Assembly: GCA_937872895.1 (NCBI GenBank)
Contig: CALMUP010000017.1
Location: 53,202 to 117,201, forward strand
Direction: 5' to 3'
Length of the DNA stretch: 64,000 nucleotides
Source: an uncultured Verrucomicrobiota bacterium
GTDB lineage: Bacteria; Verrucomicrobiota; Kiritimatiellia; CAIVKH01
Shown here: positions 33,785 to 43,954 of the stretch, piece after piece
How positions within the stretch are numbered: position 1 is the stretch's first letter
Layout of the letters: each line of letters begins with the position of its first letter
Translations under genes and position numbers: made by a program
Notes under the pieces: model-generated
Seen by the model: the letters and a program-made list of their open reading frames with translations, nothing else
Told to the model about the DNA's origin: nothing
Databases searched by the model: none

Positions 33785-36180
33785 CCAAACGATCCAAGAC
33801 CGCGAAAAAGCCACCCGCCGCACCACCGCTGACCCCGGACTTCGTTCCGGTATCGACCGTGCAGGGGGAGAAGATCCCGTCCGAACTGCCCGCCCTTCCA
33901 CTGGTCGACGTCGTGCTGTTTCCCGGCATGATCGTGCCGCTGATCATCAACAACACGCGCTCGATCAAGATGATCGACGACACGGCCACCGGCAGCCGCT
34001 TCTTCTTTGCCGCGCTGATCCGCAACCGCGATGTTCCCGACGAGAAGGTCAACGCCGCCGACCTCCACCCGCACGGCTGCATCGGCCGCCTGCTGAAGAT
34101 GCTGAAGTTCCCCGACGAGACGGTGCGTGTACTCGTGCAGGGCGTTTCCCGCGCGGCCATGACCGAACCGTTGCGCGACCAGCCCTATATCGTGACCCGT
34201 TTCGCAGCGCTCGACGAGGAGCAGGAGGAGTCGATTGAACTCGCCGCCCTCGCCCGCCGCGCCTCAGAGACCTTCCAGGAGATCATCACCCTCTCCCCGA
34301 CCCTGCCCGACGAGCTGAAGATCGCCGTCATCAACACCGAGGAGCCCGGACGGTTGACCGACCTGATCGCGGCGAACCTCAACATGCCGCTGGATGACCG
34401 CCAGCGCCTGCTCGAGGACGCCAGCCCGAAGGATCGCCTGAACCGGCTGCTCCCGCTGCTGACCCGCGAACGCGAGGTGCTGCGCATCGGGCTGGAGATC
34501 CAGACCCAGGTGACCCAGTCGATCTCGAACAACCAGCGCGAGCATTTCCTGCGCGAGCAGTTGAACGCGATCCGCAAGGAGCTGGGCGACCAGGACCGCA
34601 CCCAGGTCGACCTCGACGCGAAGATCAAGGCGGCGAAAATGCCGCCGGAGGTCGAGAAGATCGCGAACCAGGAGAAGGACCGGCTCGGCTCGATCCCGCC
34701 CGCCTCGCCCGAACACGGGGTCATCCGCACTTACCTGGAACTGCTGGCCGACCTGCCGTGGAACCGGATCACCACCGACCATACCGACCTGGTCGCGGCG
34801 CGGCGCATCCTCGACGAGGAGCACTACGACCTGGTGAAGATCAAGGAGCGCATCCTCGAGTTCCTCTCCGTGCTGACCCTGAAGAAGAACCTGAAGGGAC
34901 CGATCCTCTGCTTCGTCGGCCCGCCCGGCGTGGGCAAGACCTCGCTCGGCCAGTCGATCGCCCATGCCCTCGGCCGCAAGTTCATCCGCATGTCACTTGG
35001 CGGCATGCGCGACGAGGCGGAGATCCGCGGCCACCGGCGCACCTACATCGGCGCGATGCCCGGACGCATCATCCAGAACATCCGCAAGGCCGGTTCCCGC
35101 AACCCGGTGTACATGCTGGACGAGATCGACAAGATCGGCATGGACTTCCGCGGCGACCCCGCCTCGGCCCTGCTCGAGGTGCTCGACCCGGAACAGAACC
35201 ACACCTTCACCGACCACTACCTCGACGTCCCGTTCGACCTGTCGTCGGTGCTGTTCATCGCCACCGCGAACATGCTCGACACGATCCCGCTGCCGCTGCG
35301 CGACCGCATGGAGGTCATCGAACTGCCCGGCTACACCCACGAGGAGAAGGTGCAGATCGCGCTGCGCCACCTCGTGAAGCACCAGGTGACCGAACACGGC
35401 CTGACCGCACGCCAGCTCCACCTGCCGCGCACGACCCTGTCGCGCATCATCGGCGAATACACGCGCGAGGCCGGGGTGCGCAACCTCGACCGCGAGATCG
35501 CGAACGTCTGCCGCAAGGCCGCGCGGCGCATCGTCGAGGGCCACACGGGCCGGATCACCGTGGCGCCGGTGGACCTCAAGGAGTGGCTTGGTCCGCCGAA
35601 GTTCGATGCGGAGGTGGCCGAGAAGTCGCTCGATCCCGGCGTGGCCACCGGTCTGGCCTGGACCCCGGTCGGTGGCGACATCCTGTTCATCGAGGCCACC
35701 CGCATGGCCGGCAAGGGCAACCTGATCCTCACCGGCTCGCTCGGCGATGTGATGAAGGAATCGGCGCGCGCCGCCCTGAGTTACCTGCAGGCGAACAGCG
35801 AACGCTACGGCCTGAACGGCGGGCTCAGCGACAAATTCGACCTGCACGTCCACGTGCCCGCCGGCTCGATCCCGAAGGACGGTCCGTCGGCCGGCCTCGC
35901 CATGACCATGGCCATGTATTCGTTGTTCAGCGGCCGCCCGGTGCCGGCCACGCTGGCCATGACCGGGGAGATCACCCTGCGCGGCAAGGTCATGCCGGTC
36001 GGCGGCATCAAGGAGAAGGTGCTCGCCGCGGCCCGCGCCGGGATCCGCCACATCGTGCTGCCGCAAGGCAACGAACGCCATTTCGAGGAAATCCCCGAGG
36101 AGATCCGCGCCAGGATCCGCTTCACCTTCGTCAACCGCATCGAGCAGGTCGTCCCGCTGCTCGGCCCCCACCGGAAGTAA
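33778..36180 (+). CDS. lon: ATP-dependent protease Lon
   Basis: The 800-residue protease has the N-terminal substrate domain (about 35-230), an AAA+ domain with Walker [10 protein letters not shown] near 381 and Walker [10 protein letters not shown] near 444, and the Lon protease domain with catalytic serine in [10 protein letters not shown] (about 704) and lysine in [10 protein letters not shown] (about 747). Lon removes damaged and regulatory proteins. Its ATG overlaps the end of the Hsp20 gene, giving a holder-protease pair. Confidence 0.97.
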   Translation: MVTKRSKTAKKPPAAPPLTPDFVPVSTVQGEKIPSELPALPLVDVVLFPGMIVPLIINNTRSIKMIDDTATGSRFFFAALIRNRDVPDEKVNAADLHPHGCIGRLLKMLKFPDETVRVLVQGVSRAAMTEPLRDQPYIVTRFAALDEEQEESIELAALARRASETFQEIITLSPTLPDELKIAVINTEEPGRLTDLIAANLNMPLDDRQRLLEDASPKDRLNRLLPLLTREREVLRIGLEIQTQVTQSISNNQREHFLREQLNAIRKELGDQDRTQVDLDAKIKAAKMPPEVEKIANQEKDRLGSIPPASPEHGVIRTYLELLADLPWNRITTDHTDLVAARRILDEEHYDLVKIKERILEFLSVLTLKKNLKGPILCFVGPPGVGKTSLGQSIAHALGRKFIRMSLGGMRDEAEIRGHRRTYIGAMPGRIIQNIRKAGSRNPVYMLDEIDKIGMDFRGDPASALLEVLDPEQNHTFTDHYLDVPFDLSSVLFIATANMLDTIPLPLRDRMEVIELPGYTHEEKVQIALRHLVKHQVTEHGLTARQLHLPRTTLSRIIGEYTREAGVRNLDREIANVCRKAARRIVEGHTGRITVAPVDLKEWLGPPKFDAEVAEKSLDPGVATGLAWTPVGGDILFIEATRMAGKGNLILTGSLGDVMKESARAALSYLQANSERYGLNGGLSDKFDLHVHVPAGSIPKDGPSAGLAMTMAMYSLFSGRPVPATLAMTGEITLRGKVMPVGGIKEKVLAAARAGIRHIVLPQGNERHFEEIPEEIRARIRFTFVNRIEQVVPLLGPHRK

Positions 36181-36184
36181 CCCC

Positions 36185-37018
36185 GTGATCCACCTACGCT
36201 TCGCCCTGCTGCTCCCCCTGTATCTCGCCGTTGCGCCGCTGCCTGCGGTTTCAGCGATGAACCCCGAACTGCAATCGGTAATCGCCGTGTTGCCCGACGT
36301 GCCGATGGTGGTGCAGGGCGACCTGATCCGGCGCGATGCGCGCGGGCGGGTCAGCCAGACCTACCGCGTGGAGATGGTGCTGGACTGGAAGGCCGAGATC
36401 CCGACCGCGCGCTACACGATCCGCGACGCCTTTGGCGAAAGCCTGCAGCACCTGTCCATCGCCTGGCCGGCGGGCGGCGCCCCGGAATACCAGTACTTCG
36501 AAGGCAGCCCGCTGCGTGCAAGGCCGGTGCCGCCGCTGAACCAGCCGATCCTCGACACCGACCTGAACTGGCTCGACCTCAGCCTGTCGTTCCTGTGGTG
36601 GCCCGGCGGCCTGACGCGCGGCTCGGAAAAGGTGCGGGGACGCGAGTGCCACGTCATCGACATCCCCGCTCCGCCCGGCCTGGTCGAGGCGTTCGACGGT
36701 GTGCGCCTCTGGGTGTACAAGGAGATCGGGATCGTGCTGCGCGCCGAAGGCTACCGCAACGGCGGCGAACTCAAGCGGCGCATGGAAGTGAAGAGCTTCA
36801 AGAAGATCCGCGACCGGTGGATCATCAAGGACATCGACTTCCAGTCGTTTCCGGAGAAAACACGCACGACCCTGCTGGTGCGCGATGCCGATGTCCGCGA
36901 ACGGTTCGAGCTGCCCGACCGCGACAGCCGCGATGCGATGCCCACGCCCGACGCCATGATCGGCGAGGCGATCGACGACCTGCCCGATCTGCCCGCGGAA
37001 CCCGCTCCCGGTCCGTGA
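36185..37018 (+). CDS. LolA-like outer-membrane lipoprotein-sorting family protein
   Basis: The 277-residue product starts at GTG 36185, four bases after the lon stop, and has a signal peptide (MIHLRFALLLPLYLAVAPLPAV). The body resembles LolA/LolB-like beta-sheets: VVQGDLIRRDARGRVSQTYR, then ...RGRECHVIDIPAP, LWVYKEIGIVLRAEGY and the late KSFKKIRDRWIIKDIDFQS. The family holds lipids or lipoproteins in the periplasm; members of this subgroup often serve other envelope lipids. It may be co-transcribed with lon, but a link in function is not evident. Confidence 0.75.
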   Translation: MIHLRFALLLPLYLAVAPLPAVSAMNPELQSVIAVLPDVPMVVQGDLIRRDARGRVSQTYRVEMVLDWKAEIPTARYTIRDAFGESLQHLSIAWPAGGAPEYQYFEGSPLRARPVPPLNQPILDTDLNWLDLSLSFLWWPGGLTRGSEKVRGRECHVIDIPAPPGLVEAFDGVRLWVYKEIGIVLRAEGYRNGGELKRRMEVKSFKKIRDRWIIKDIDFQSFPEKTRTTLLVRDADVRERFELPDRDSRDAMPTPDAMIGEAIDDLPDLPAEPAPGP

Positions 37019-37038
37019 CCGGAAGCGGAACGCGCGGA

Positions 37039-37617
37039 TCAGCCCTTGAGTTTCGCGGTCAGCGCGACCTGGCCCGCGACCAGCTTCTTCAACATCGCGA
37101 CCTTCGTCTCATCGACCAGGGCACCCTGCGCATCAAACGCCTGGTGCGCGGAGCCGATGGCCAACTGGTCGGGCAGCACCAGAACCCCCAGGTTGCCGAG
37201 CAGGCTGCGCAGCACGACCAGTCCGCGCAAGCCGCCGAGCTGGCCCGGCGATGCGCTCAGCAGCAACGCGGTTTTTCCGTCAAAACAGGCGCGCGGTTTT
37301 TCCCCGTCGCGTTTGCGCGAAGCCCAGTCGATCGTATTCTTCAACAGCGCCGAATAGGCGCTGTTGTGCTCGGGCGAGGCGATGATGAAGCCGTCGGCCT
37401 GCTTCATCAGGGTCTTCAGCGCAGTGGCGTGGGCCGGTTCGCCCTGCGCGGCCTCGAGGTCCTCGTCGAACAGCGGCAACGGGTAATCGCGCAGATCGAC
37501 AAAGGTGGCGGAGGCTCCGGCCTCGTTGGTGGTGGCAGCGGCGAGCCGGGCCAGTTTCTTGTTGAAGGAGCCTTCGCGGGCACTGCCGGCGAAGACAAGC
37601 AGGTTCGGTGTGGTCAT
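37039..37617 (-). CDS. NADPH-dependent FMN reductase family protein
   Basis: The 192-residue flavoprotein has the FMN-phosphate loop FAGSAREGSFNKKLA near residues 8-22 and the family motif SPEHNSAYSALLKNTIDW near 80-97. Relatives reduce quinones, azo dyes, chromate or free FMN. The start at 37617 gives the normal N-terminus and overlaps the stop of the upstream membrane-protein gene by four bases (ATGA), so they are co-transcribed. The reason for that pairing is unclear. Confidence 0.9.
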   Translation of the reverse strand: MTTPNLLVFAGSAREGSFNKKLARLAAATTNEAGASATFVDLRDYPLPLFDEDLEAAQGEPAHATALKTLMKQADGFIIASPEHNSAYSALLKNTIDWASRKRDGEKPRACFDGKTALLLSASPGQLGGLRGLVVLRSLLGNLGVLVLPDQLAIGSAHQAFDAQGALVDETKVAMLKKLVAGQVALTAKLKG

Positions 37618-39275
37618 GGATGTTCCTCGGTTGGCGCCAACGGGAAGGACTGGATCCGGGGTGGTTCGACGTCGAACCGGTCGGCCCATCCGGCCAACCG
37701 CTCGCCCAGCTTCACAGCTTCCGCATCATCGCTGAATGTATTGAAATACAATATCATCCAATTGGCCGGAATCAAACCGCTGTAGCCATTGACCACCGGA
37801 ACACCGGCTTCCAGGCCGATCCACATGGCATCGATGTGAAATTCATATTCTTCGCCGCGATCGTAGGTGTCGCCCACCGGAACCGTGACATAGACCGGCC
37901 CGGCAGCGGCATCCAACGCGTCAGCCATGGCCTCGGTTTGGTCCCGCAGGGGCTGCACATCGACGGCGATCACCGGGGAAATTTGCTCGGCCAGCACGAC
38001 CGCGACCAGCAGCACAACCCGGCGTCCGCGAACCGCCGACCGCTCGACCGCCCAGGCCAGCCCCAGGCACAGCGGGATCATCGCGGTCATCCCGACCCGG
38101 GCCACCGCGCGGATGGCCGACGCGCCCGGGACAACGTCATCGAGCACGAACCACGGACTGCCCGCATGGCCGTACCGCAATGTCATCGCCACCAGCGCAA
38201 GCAGGGATAACGCGACGACCCGCCCCCACCAGGCGCGGCGCGCCAACCCGACCAATCCGGCGGCGGCCGCGATCGACGTCACCCAACCCAAACTCAACAC
38301 CTGCTCGTGGCGGGCGGTGCCGGGGGCCAGTGACGGCCACCGCTCAAACACCCATCCGTATAGAAGCTGGCGCTCGCCGACATACCACCACGAACGGCCT
38401 TCCGGCAACAGGTCGCGGACCTCGATCACGCTGCGCGGCCCGGCCATGGCCAGCGCATCGAGGTAGATGCGCAGCAGGGGCCAGCACGCGGCGAAAAGCA
38501 CCAGCGCGGCCACCCATGCGGCCGGTTGCCGCGCCATCCGGCCCAGCCGCGCCCGGCCTTCGCGAAATCCGGTAGCTACCAGCGCGGCGAGGACCAGCCC
38601 GAAACCGGTGAACCACAGCGGATAAAACGCGGTGTAGAACTGGCCCGCGGCGCCGATCACGACGCAGGACCACCCCCACCCGGCCAACCGCCGGTCCGGC
38701 TCCGGCGAGCGTGCTGCGCGACCAGCCAGCACCAACCCGTGTACGAGCAGCAGGACAAAGGCCTGTGACCACAACTGCGGGTGGGCCAGTTGGGCCGAGC
38801 GCGGAAGGCCGAACGCAAACACACCGGCCGCGACCGACGCCGCCACGCGACCCACCCCGAGCCAGTTGCGCGCGGCGGCGTAGAACGCACCAAAGTTCAG
38901 CGCGGCCAGCAAGATCAACCACAGGGAGTAGGCCGCATAGGGTGACACACCAACTGCGCGCCACGGCGCGTACAACCAGGCCAGTCCCAGCATCGCATCG
39001 CTGTAACCAAGCACCTCGCGGGCTGGATGGAAAAACGGAGGCGACCACACCGACGCATGCAACGCATCGCCGCGCAACCAGCGGAAGGCGTGCTCCAGCA
39101 GGTAATGGTTGAACCGCGGATCGATCGAGTATTCGGGGATCAGCCGGAACCCGCTGAACAACGAGGGGCCAAAGGCGATCACCATGCCCACAGCACACAA
39201 CAGCAGGGGAATCCAGCGCGTTCGGTTTTCCGATGTGGTGACAGATGAAATATCCGGCTCCCGGCGGGACGACAC
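37614..39275 (-). CDS. Polytopic membrane protein, glycosyltransferase-C-like, function unknown
   Basis: The 553-residue protein has about 11-12 hydrophobic segments and a C-terminal soluble part of about 120 residues. The layout resembles GT-C glycosyltransferases: an acidic pair after the first membrane helix (YSIDPRFNHYLLEH), and large loops with aromatic residues. No exact family motif was recognised. The start is uncertain: GTG at 39275 gives the whole first helix but lacks a strong ribosome site. Its stop overlaps the FMN reductase start. Confidence 0.55.
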   Translation of the reverse strand: MSSRREPDISSVTTSENRTRWIPLLLCAVGMVIAFGPSLFSGFRLIPEYSIDPRFNHYLLEHAFRWLRGDALHASVWSPPFFHPAREVLGYSDAMLGLAWLYAPWRAVGVSPYAAYSLWLILLAALNFGAFYAAARNWLGVGRVAASVAAGVFAFGLPRSAQLAHPQLWSQAFVLLLVHGLVLAGRAARSPEPDRRLAGWGWSCVVIGAAGQFYTAFYPLWFTGFGLVLAALVATGFREGRARLGRMARQPAAWVAALVLFAACWPLLRIYLDALAMAGPRSVIEVRDLLPEGRSWWYVGERQLLYGWVFERWPSLAPGTARHEQVLSLGWVTSIAAAAGLVGLARRAWWGRVVALSLLALVAMTLRYGHAGSPWFVLDDVVPGASAIRAVARVGMTAMIPLCLGLAWAVERSAVRGRRVVLLVAVVLAEQISPVIAVDVQPLRDQTEAMADALDAAAGPVYVTVPVGDTYDRGEEYEFHIDAMWIGLEAGVPVVNGYSGLIPANWMILYFNTFSDDAEAVKLGERLAGWADRFDVEPPRIQSFPLAPTEEHP

Positions 39276-39459
39276 CCGGATATCCGGACCATCCCGAACA
39301 GCACCATAACGGGGTAATCCGGTGATGGCAACGCCCCGTAGAGTCCTCGCCGGAAAGAGGTTGAATCAATATGGGCCCCGATCCGGTTTTGACCTTTCCC
39401 GACCCGGCGTCATTTGCTACGTTCCACGCTCCTAAAATGCGCCCACGGAGAGGATGCTC

Positions 39460-40785
39460 ATGATACCGCGTTACACCCGGCCGCAGATGGCGGCCATCTG
39501 GGAAGATGAGAACAAGTTTTCGATCTGGCTGCGGATCGAGGTGCTGGCCTGCGAGGCGATGCACCGGCTTGGCGTGGTGCCGGCCAAGGACCTCCGCGCC
39601 ATCAAGAAGAAGGCCGCCTTCGATGTGGCGCGGATCAACGCGATCGAGGAGGAGGTCCAGCACGACGTGATCGCCTTCCTGACCTGCGTGGCCGAGCATG
39701 TCGGCCCGTCGTCGCGCTTCATCCACAAGGGCATGACCAGTTCCGACGTGATCGATACCGCCCTGGCCGTGCAGATGGTCGAGGCGGCCGACCTGCTGAT
39801 CGCCGGGGTCGAGGCGGTCCGCAAGGCCGCGGGCGAGCAGGCGCTCAAACACCAGTACACCCCGATGATCGGACGCTCGCACGGCATCCACGCCGAGCCG
39901 ATCACCTTCGGCCTGAAGATGGCGCTGATGTTCGACGAGTTCGGCCGCGCCCTCGACCGCCTGAAGCACGCCCGCGAGATCGTGCGGGTCGGTCAGCTCT
40001 CCGGCGCGGTCGGCACCCACGCGCACCTCGATCCGTTCGTCGAGCGCTACGTCTGCGAGAAGCTCGACCTCAAGCCGGCCGCGATCTCCACCCAGATCCT
40101 GCAGCGCGACCGCCATGCGGACTACATGAACGCCCTCGCCCTGGTGGCCTGCTCGATCGACCGCTGGGCCACCGAGTTCCGCCACCTGCAGCGCACCGAG
40201 GTCCGCGAGACCGAGGAATACTTCAGCGACACCCAGAAGGGCTCGTCGGCGATGCCCCACAAGCGCAACCCGATCATCGGCGAACGGCTCAGCGGCATGG
40301 CCCGCCTGATCCGCGGCTACGCGGTGACCGCGATGGAGAACGTCGCGCTGTGGCACGAACGCGACATCTCCCACTCCTCGGCCGAACGGGTGATCCTGCC
40401 CGATGCGACCATCGCCCTCGACTACATGCTGGCCAAGCTCGAATACCTCGTCCGCACCCTGCGCGTGAACAAGGACCGGATGCAGGCGAACCTCGACCTG
40501 ACCCGCGGCCTGATCCACTCGCAGCAGGTCCTGCTGATGCTGACCGAGAAGGGCGTCTCCCGCGAACTCGGCTACCGCATCGTCCAGCGCAACGCGATGG
40601 CCGCCTGGGAAGGCAAGGGCCAGCTCAAGGACCTGCTCGCCGCCGATCCCGATGTGCAGCAGCACGTCACCGCGAAGGACCTCGACCGCGTATTCGACCT
40701 GTCCGTGCACTTCCGCGATGTCGAGCGCACCTTCAAGGCGGTCGGCCTCGGTCGCGGCCGCAAGGCCGGAAAGGCGAAGAAATGA
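39460..40785 (+). CDS. purB: Adenylosuccinate lyase
   Basis: The 441-residue enzyme acts twice in purine synthesis, releasing fumarate from SAICAR and from adenylosuccinate. The start MIPRYTRPQMAAIWEDENKF is typical of the Bacillus-type enzyme; signature GSSAMPHKRNPI (about 260-271) with the catalytic serine region and HDVIAFLTCVAEHV (first histidine region) are present. The ATG at 39460 was preferred over 39454 because of better spacing from GGAGAGG. It overlaps purM by four bases (ATGA). Confidence 0.96.
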   Translation: MIPRYTRPQMAAIWEDENKFSIWLRIEVLACEAMHRLGVVPAKDLRAIKKKAAFDVARINAIEEEVQHDVIAFLTCVAEHVGPSSRFIHKGMTSSDVIDTALAVQMVEAADLLIAGVEAVRKAAGEQALKHQYTPMIGRSHGIHAEPITFGLKMALMFDEFGRALDRLKHAREIVRVGQLSGAVGTHAHLDPFVERYVCEKLDLKPAAISTQILQRDRHADYMNALALVACSIDRWATEFRHLQRTEVRETEEYFSDTQKGSSAMPHKRNPIIGERLSGMARLIRGYAVTAMENVALWHERDISHSSAERVILPDATIALDYMLAKLEYLVRTLRVNKDRMQANLDLTRGLIHSQQVLLMLTEKGVSRELGYRIVQRNAMAAWEGKGQLKDLLAADPDVQQHVTAKDLDRVFDLSVHFRDVERTFKAVGLGRGRKAGKAKK

Positions 40786-41813
40786 AGAAAGGCTCCTCGG
40801 TCTACTCCTCCGCGGGCGTCGACATCGACGCCAAGATGAACGCGTTGAAGAACGCAAAGAAACTGATCCAATCGACCCTGACCCCCGGCGCGGTGAACAC
40901 CTGGGGGTCGTTCGGCGGCTTGTTCCAGTCGCCCGGCAAGGACGAATTGCTGGTGAGCAGCATGGACGGCGTCGGCACCAAGCTGAAGGTCGCGACGATG
41001 GCCAACCGCCACGACACCGTCGGGCAGGACATCGTGAACCACTGCGTGAACGACATCCTCGTCCAGGGCGCGCGCCCGCTGTTCTTCCTCGACTACATCG
41101 GCGTGGCGAAGATGGATCCGCTGATGATCGCCGACCTGATCAAGGGCGTGGTCAAGGCCTGCCGCGAAAACAGCTGCGCGTTGATCGGCGGCGAGACCGC
41201 CGAACTACCCGGCCTGTACCCTCCCGGCGAATACGACCTCGTCGGCACGATCATCGGCGCGGTGAAGAAGAAGGACGTGATCACCGGCCGCCGGATCCGC
41301 AAGGGTGATATCCTGCTCGGCCTGCCCTCCTCCGGCTGCCACACCAACGGCTACACCCTCGCCCGCCACGCGCTGTTCGACCGGGCCGGCCTCGGCATCC
41401 ACGACCCGATCCCGGGCACGAAAACCACCGCGGCGCAAGCCCTGCTGGCCGTGCACCGCAGCTACCTGAAACCGGTGCTGGCGCTCCGGAAGGCCGTGGA
41501 GGTCCGCGGCCTCGCCCACATCACCGGCGGCGGTTTTCCCGACAACATCCGGCGCGTGCTGCCGGACAACGTGGACGCGGCGGTGGACACCCGCGGCTGG
41601 ACGCCCCCCGCCCTGTTCCGATTCATCCAGCAGGCCGCGAAGGTCGAGGCCGAGGAGATGTACCGCGTGTTCAACATGGGCGTCGGCCTGGTTATCGCGG
41701 TGCGCGAAACCGATGTCGTCAAGGCGGTGGCCGCACTGAAGAAGGCGGGCGAAAAGCCGCTCGTCATCGGCGCCGTGGTCCGCGGCTCCGGCTCCGTGCA
41801 GATGAAGTATTAA
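40782..41813 (+). CDS. purM: Phosphoribosylformylglycinamidine cyclo-ligase
   Basis: The 343-residue AIR synthetase closes the imidazole ring in purine synthesis using ATP. Clear markers are YSSAGVDIDAK at the start, VSSMDGVGTKLKVA, HCVNDILVQGARPLFFLDY, and GGETAELPGLYPPGEYDLVG. It overlaps the purB stop by four bases. The next gene is a GxxExxY cassette and not another purine gene; purH follows after it. Confidence 0.97.
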   Translation: MKKGSSVYSSAGVDIDAKMNALKNAKKLIQSTLTPGAVNTWGSFGGLFQSPGKDELLVSSMDGVGTKLKVATMANRHDTVGQDIVNHCVNDILVQGARPLFFLDYIGVAKMDPLMIADLIKGVVKACRENSCALIGGETAELPGLYPPGEYDLVGTIIGAVKKKDVITGRRIRKGDILLGLPSSGCHTNGYTLARHALFDRAGLGIHDPIPGTKTTAAQALLAVHRSYLKPVLALRKAVEVRGLAHITGGGFPDNIRRVLPDNVDAAVDTRGWTPPALFRFIQQAAKVEAEEMYRVFNMGVGLVIAVRETDVVKAVAALKKAGEKPLVIGAVVRGSGSVQMKY

Positions 41814-41842
41814 CCACGAATTCACACGAATGAACACGAAGG
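41813..41842. repeat. Left arm of the GxxExxY cassette
   Basis: ACGAA words (ACCACGAATTCACACGAATG...) start at the last base of the purM stop. The arm is the approximate inverse complement of 42207-42237. The start codon of the enclosed gene is inside it. Confidence 0.75.
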
Positions 41843-42207
41843 AACTTGTCCACAAGGAAGAGGTGTTCACCCTCGTGGGTGTCGCCATGGAAGTGCTGAA
41901 TACCTTGGGCCATGGCTTTCATGAAAAGCCCTACGAGAATGCCATGGTCGTGGAACTCGAGTTACGCGGAATCACCTATCGGCAGCAGCCGGAATTCCCG
42001 ATCCTTTTCAAGAACGTACAAGTATCGTCCTACATTCCCGATCTGATTGCTTTTGACAAGGTGATCGTTGATGCCAAGGTGATCCCCGCCATCACCGATC
42101 ATGAACGGGGCCAAATGCTGAATTACCTGCGGATCACCGGTCTTCGCGTGGGCTTGATCATCAACTTTCACAAATCCAAGCTGGAATGGGAGCGCATCGT
42201 CCTCTAA
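41830..42207 (+). CDS. GxxExxY protein (PD-(D/E)xK-like)
   Basis: The 125-residue product matches the GxxExxY family (TIGR04256 type): GHGFHEKPYENA holds the family signature, followed by the nuclease-like core PDLIAFDKVIVDAKVIPAI and a late QMLNYLRITGLRVGLIINF. In most relatives the middle motif reads E-x-K; here it is D-A-K, a conservative change. The function of the family is unknown. Its ATG is inside the left inverted arm and the stop touches the right one. It separates purM from purH. Confidence 0.88.
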   Translation: MNTKELVHKEEVFTLVGVAMEVLNTLGHGFHEKPYENAMVVELELRGITYRQQPEFPILFKNVQVSSYIPDLIAFDKVIVDAKVIPAITDHERGQMLNYLRITGLRVGLIINFHKSKLEWERIVL

Positions 42208-42237
42208 TTCGCGTCCATTCGTGTTCATTCGTGGTTG
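42207..42237. repeat. Right arm of the GxxExxY cassette
   Basis: TTCGC/TTCGTG words (CCATTCGTGTTCATTCGTGG) mirror the left arm and end six bases before the purH ATG. Confidence 0.75.
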
Positions 42238-42242
42238 ATCTT

Positions 42243-43868
42243 ATGAAAATACAACGTGCATTGATCAGTGTTTCCGACAAGGCGGGCATCGTGGCGTTCG
42301 CGCGCGAACTGGCGGCCCTCGGCATCGAGATCCTCTCCACCGGAGGGACCTCCAAGGCGCTGGCCGCGGCCGGCATCCCGGTCCGCGACGTGTCCGACTT
42401 CACCGGCTTCCCGGAAATGCTCGACGGCCGCGTGAAGACCCTGCACCCGCGCGTCCATGCCGGCCTGCTCCACCTGCGCGACCACGCGGAGCACCTCGCC
42501 ACGATGAAGGCGCACGGCCTCGACCCGATCGATCTGGTTTGCGTGAACCTCTATCCGTTCGAGCAGACCGTGGCGAAGCCGGACGTTACGTTCGAGGAGG
42601 CGATCGAGAACATCGACATCGGCGGACCGACCATGCTGCGCTCGGCCGCGAAGAACCACGCGTTCGTGACCGTGGTGACCGACCCGGCCGATTACACGCG
42701 GGTGATCGACGAACTCAAGACCAACGGCGGCAACACCACCCCGGCCACCCGCCGGATGCTCGCCCAGAAGGTGTATGCCCAGCAGGCCCGCTACGATGCG
42801 GCGATCGCGTCCTACCTGTCCGGCCACGTCGAGGCCGCGACCGCACCGTTCGTGCTCGCCCTGCCCGCCGGGGAAAAACTCCGCTACGGCGAGAACCCGC
42901 ACCAGGAGGCGATGTTCTACCGCGACCCGAAACCGGTCGAGGCCTGCATCGCCTGGGCGGAGATCCTCCACGGCAAAGAGATGTCCTACAACAACTACCT
43001 CGACGCGGACGCCGCGCTCGAGGCGGTGCGCGAGCTGGCCGGCCAGCCGGGCGTCGCCATCATCAAGCACTCGAACCCGTGCGGCTACGCCACCGGACAC
43101 ACCCTGCCCGAGGCGTTCGAGGCGGCGTGGAGCGGCGATCCGGTGTCGGCCTTCGGCAGCGTCATCGCGGTGACCCAGCCGATCGACCTCGAGACCGCGC
43201 AGTTGTTCGCCAAGCGCTTCATCGAGGTGATCATCGCGCCAGACTACGCCCCGGATGCGCTGGAGTTCCTGCGCGCGAAGAGCAAGAACCTGCGCGTGCT
43301 GAAGCTGCACGGACCGCTCGAAGCCGCTCGCCCCGCCCCGTCGATCCGCCAGGTCAACGGCGGCCTGCTAGTGCAGGGCCGTGACCTCGGCCTGGCCAAC
43401 CAGTGGGTCTCCCCGACCGCGACCCCGTTCCCCGAGGAGCGTCGCGCCCTCGGCGAGTTCGGCATGAAGGTCTGCAAGCACGTGAAGTCGAACGCCATCG
43501 TCATCGTCCGCGAATACGCGCCCGGCTGCTACATGCAGCTCGGCATGGGAGCGGGCCAGCCGAACCGCGTGGACTCGCTGCGCAAACTCGCCGTGCCGCG
43601 CGCCGAGGAGAACATCGCCCGGATGCTGGAGGGCGGCCAGGCCTACGGCCAGTCGCCCACCGAGTTCCGCGACAAGGTCATCGGAGACTGTGTGCTGGTG
43701 TCGGACGCGTTTTTCCCCTTCGCCGACAACATCGACGAGGCCGCCGAGGCGGGCATCCGCTACATCATCCAGCCGGGCGGGTCCAAGAAGGACGAGGAAG
43801 TCGTCTCCGCCTGCGACAAGTACGGCATCGCCATGGCCTTCACCGGCATGCGGCACTTCAAGCACTGA
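42243..43868 (+). CDS. purH: Bifunctional AICAR transformylase / IMP cyclohydrolase
   Basis: The 541-residue enzyme carries the last two steps to IMP. Residues 1-200 are the IMP cyclohydrolase domain ([16 protein letters not shown] at the start, [10 protein letters not shown]). The rest is the transformylase, with [13 protein letters not shown] holding the catalytic Lys-His and AYGQSPTEF late. It is slightly longer than typical (about 515-530). The ATG at 42243 follows directly on the cassette arm and has no strong ribosome site. Confidence 0.97.
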   Translation: MKIQRALISVSDKAGIVAFARELAALGIEILSTGGTSKALAAAGIPVRDVSDFTGFPEMLDGRVKTLHPRVHAGLLHLRDHAEHLATMKAHGLDPIDLVCVNLYPFEQTVAKPDVTFEEAIENIDIGGPTMLRSAAKNHAFVTVVTDPADYTRVIDELKTNGGNTTPATRRMLAQKVYAQQARYDAAIASYLSGHVEAATAPFVLALPAGEKLRYGENPHQEAMFYRDPKPVEACIAWAEILHGKEMSYNNYLDADAALEAVRELAGQPGVAIIKHSNPCGYATGHTLPEAFEAAWSGDPVSAFGSVIAVTQPIDLETAQLFAKRFIEVIIAPDYAPDALEFLRAKSKNLRVLKLHGPLEAARPAPSIRQVNGGLLVQGRDLGLANQWVSPTATPFPEERRALGEFGMKVCKHVKSNAIVIVREYAPGCYMQLGMGAGQPNRVDSLRKLAVPRAEENIARMLEGGQAYGQSPTEFRDKVIGDCVLVSDAFFPFADNIDEAAEAGIRYIIQPGGSKKDEEVVSACDKYGIAMAFTGMRHFKH

Positions 43869-43894
43869 GTCATGCCGGGTTCCACACACGGAAA

Positions 43895-43924
43895 CGGCCC
43901 GGCGGGGAGAACCCGGCCGGGCCG
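43895..43924. terminator. GC-rich hairpin between convergent purH and outer-membrane protein genes
   Basis: CGGCCCGGC (43895-43903) pairs with GCCGGGCCG (43916-43924), with GGG/CCC further inside. No T tract follows on either strand, so it is a possible shared terminator only. Confidence 0.45.
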
Positions 43925-43954
43925 ATAGCGTGCCGTGCAGGGCAGCTGTACGGA

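Noticed and set aside
38344..40857. An 837-codon minus-strand frame spanning purB and the membrane protein
   Set aside because: It runs across two well-supported genes and has no recognisable product.
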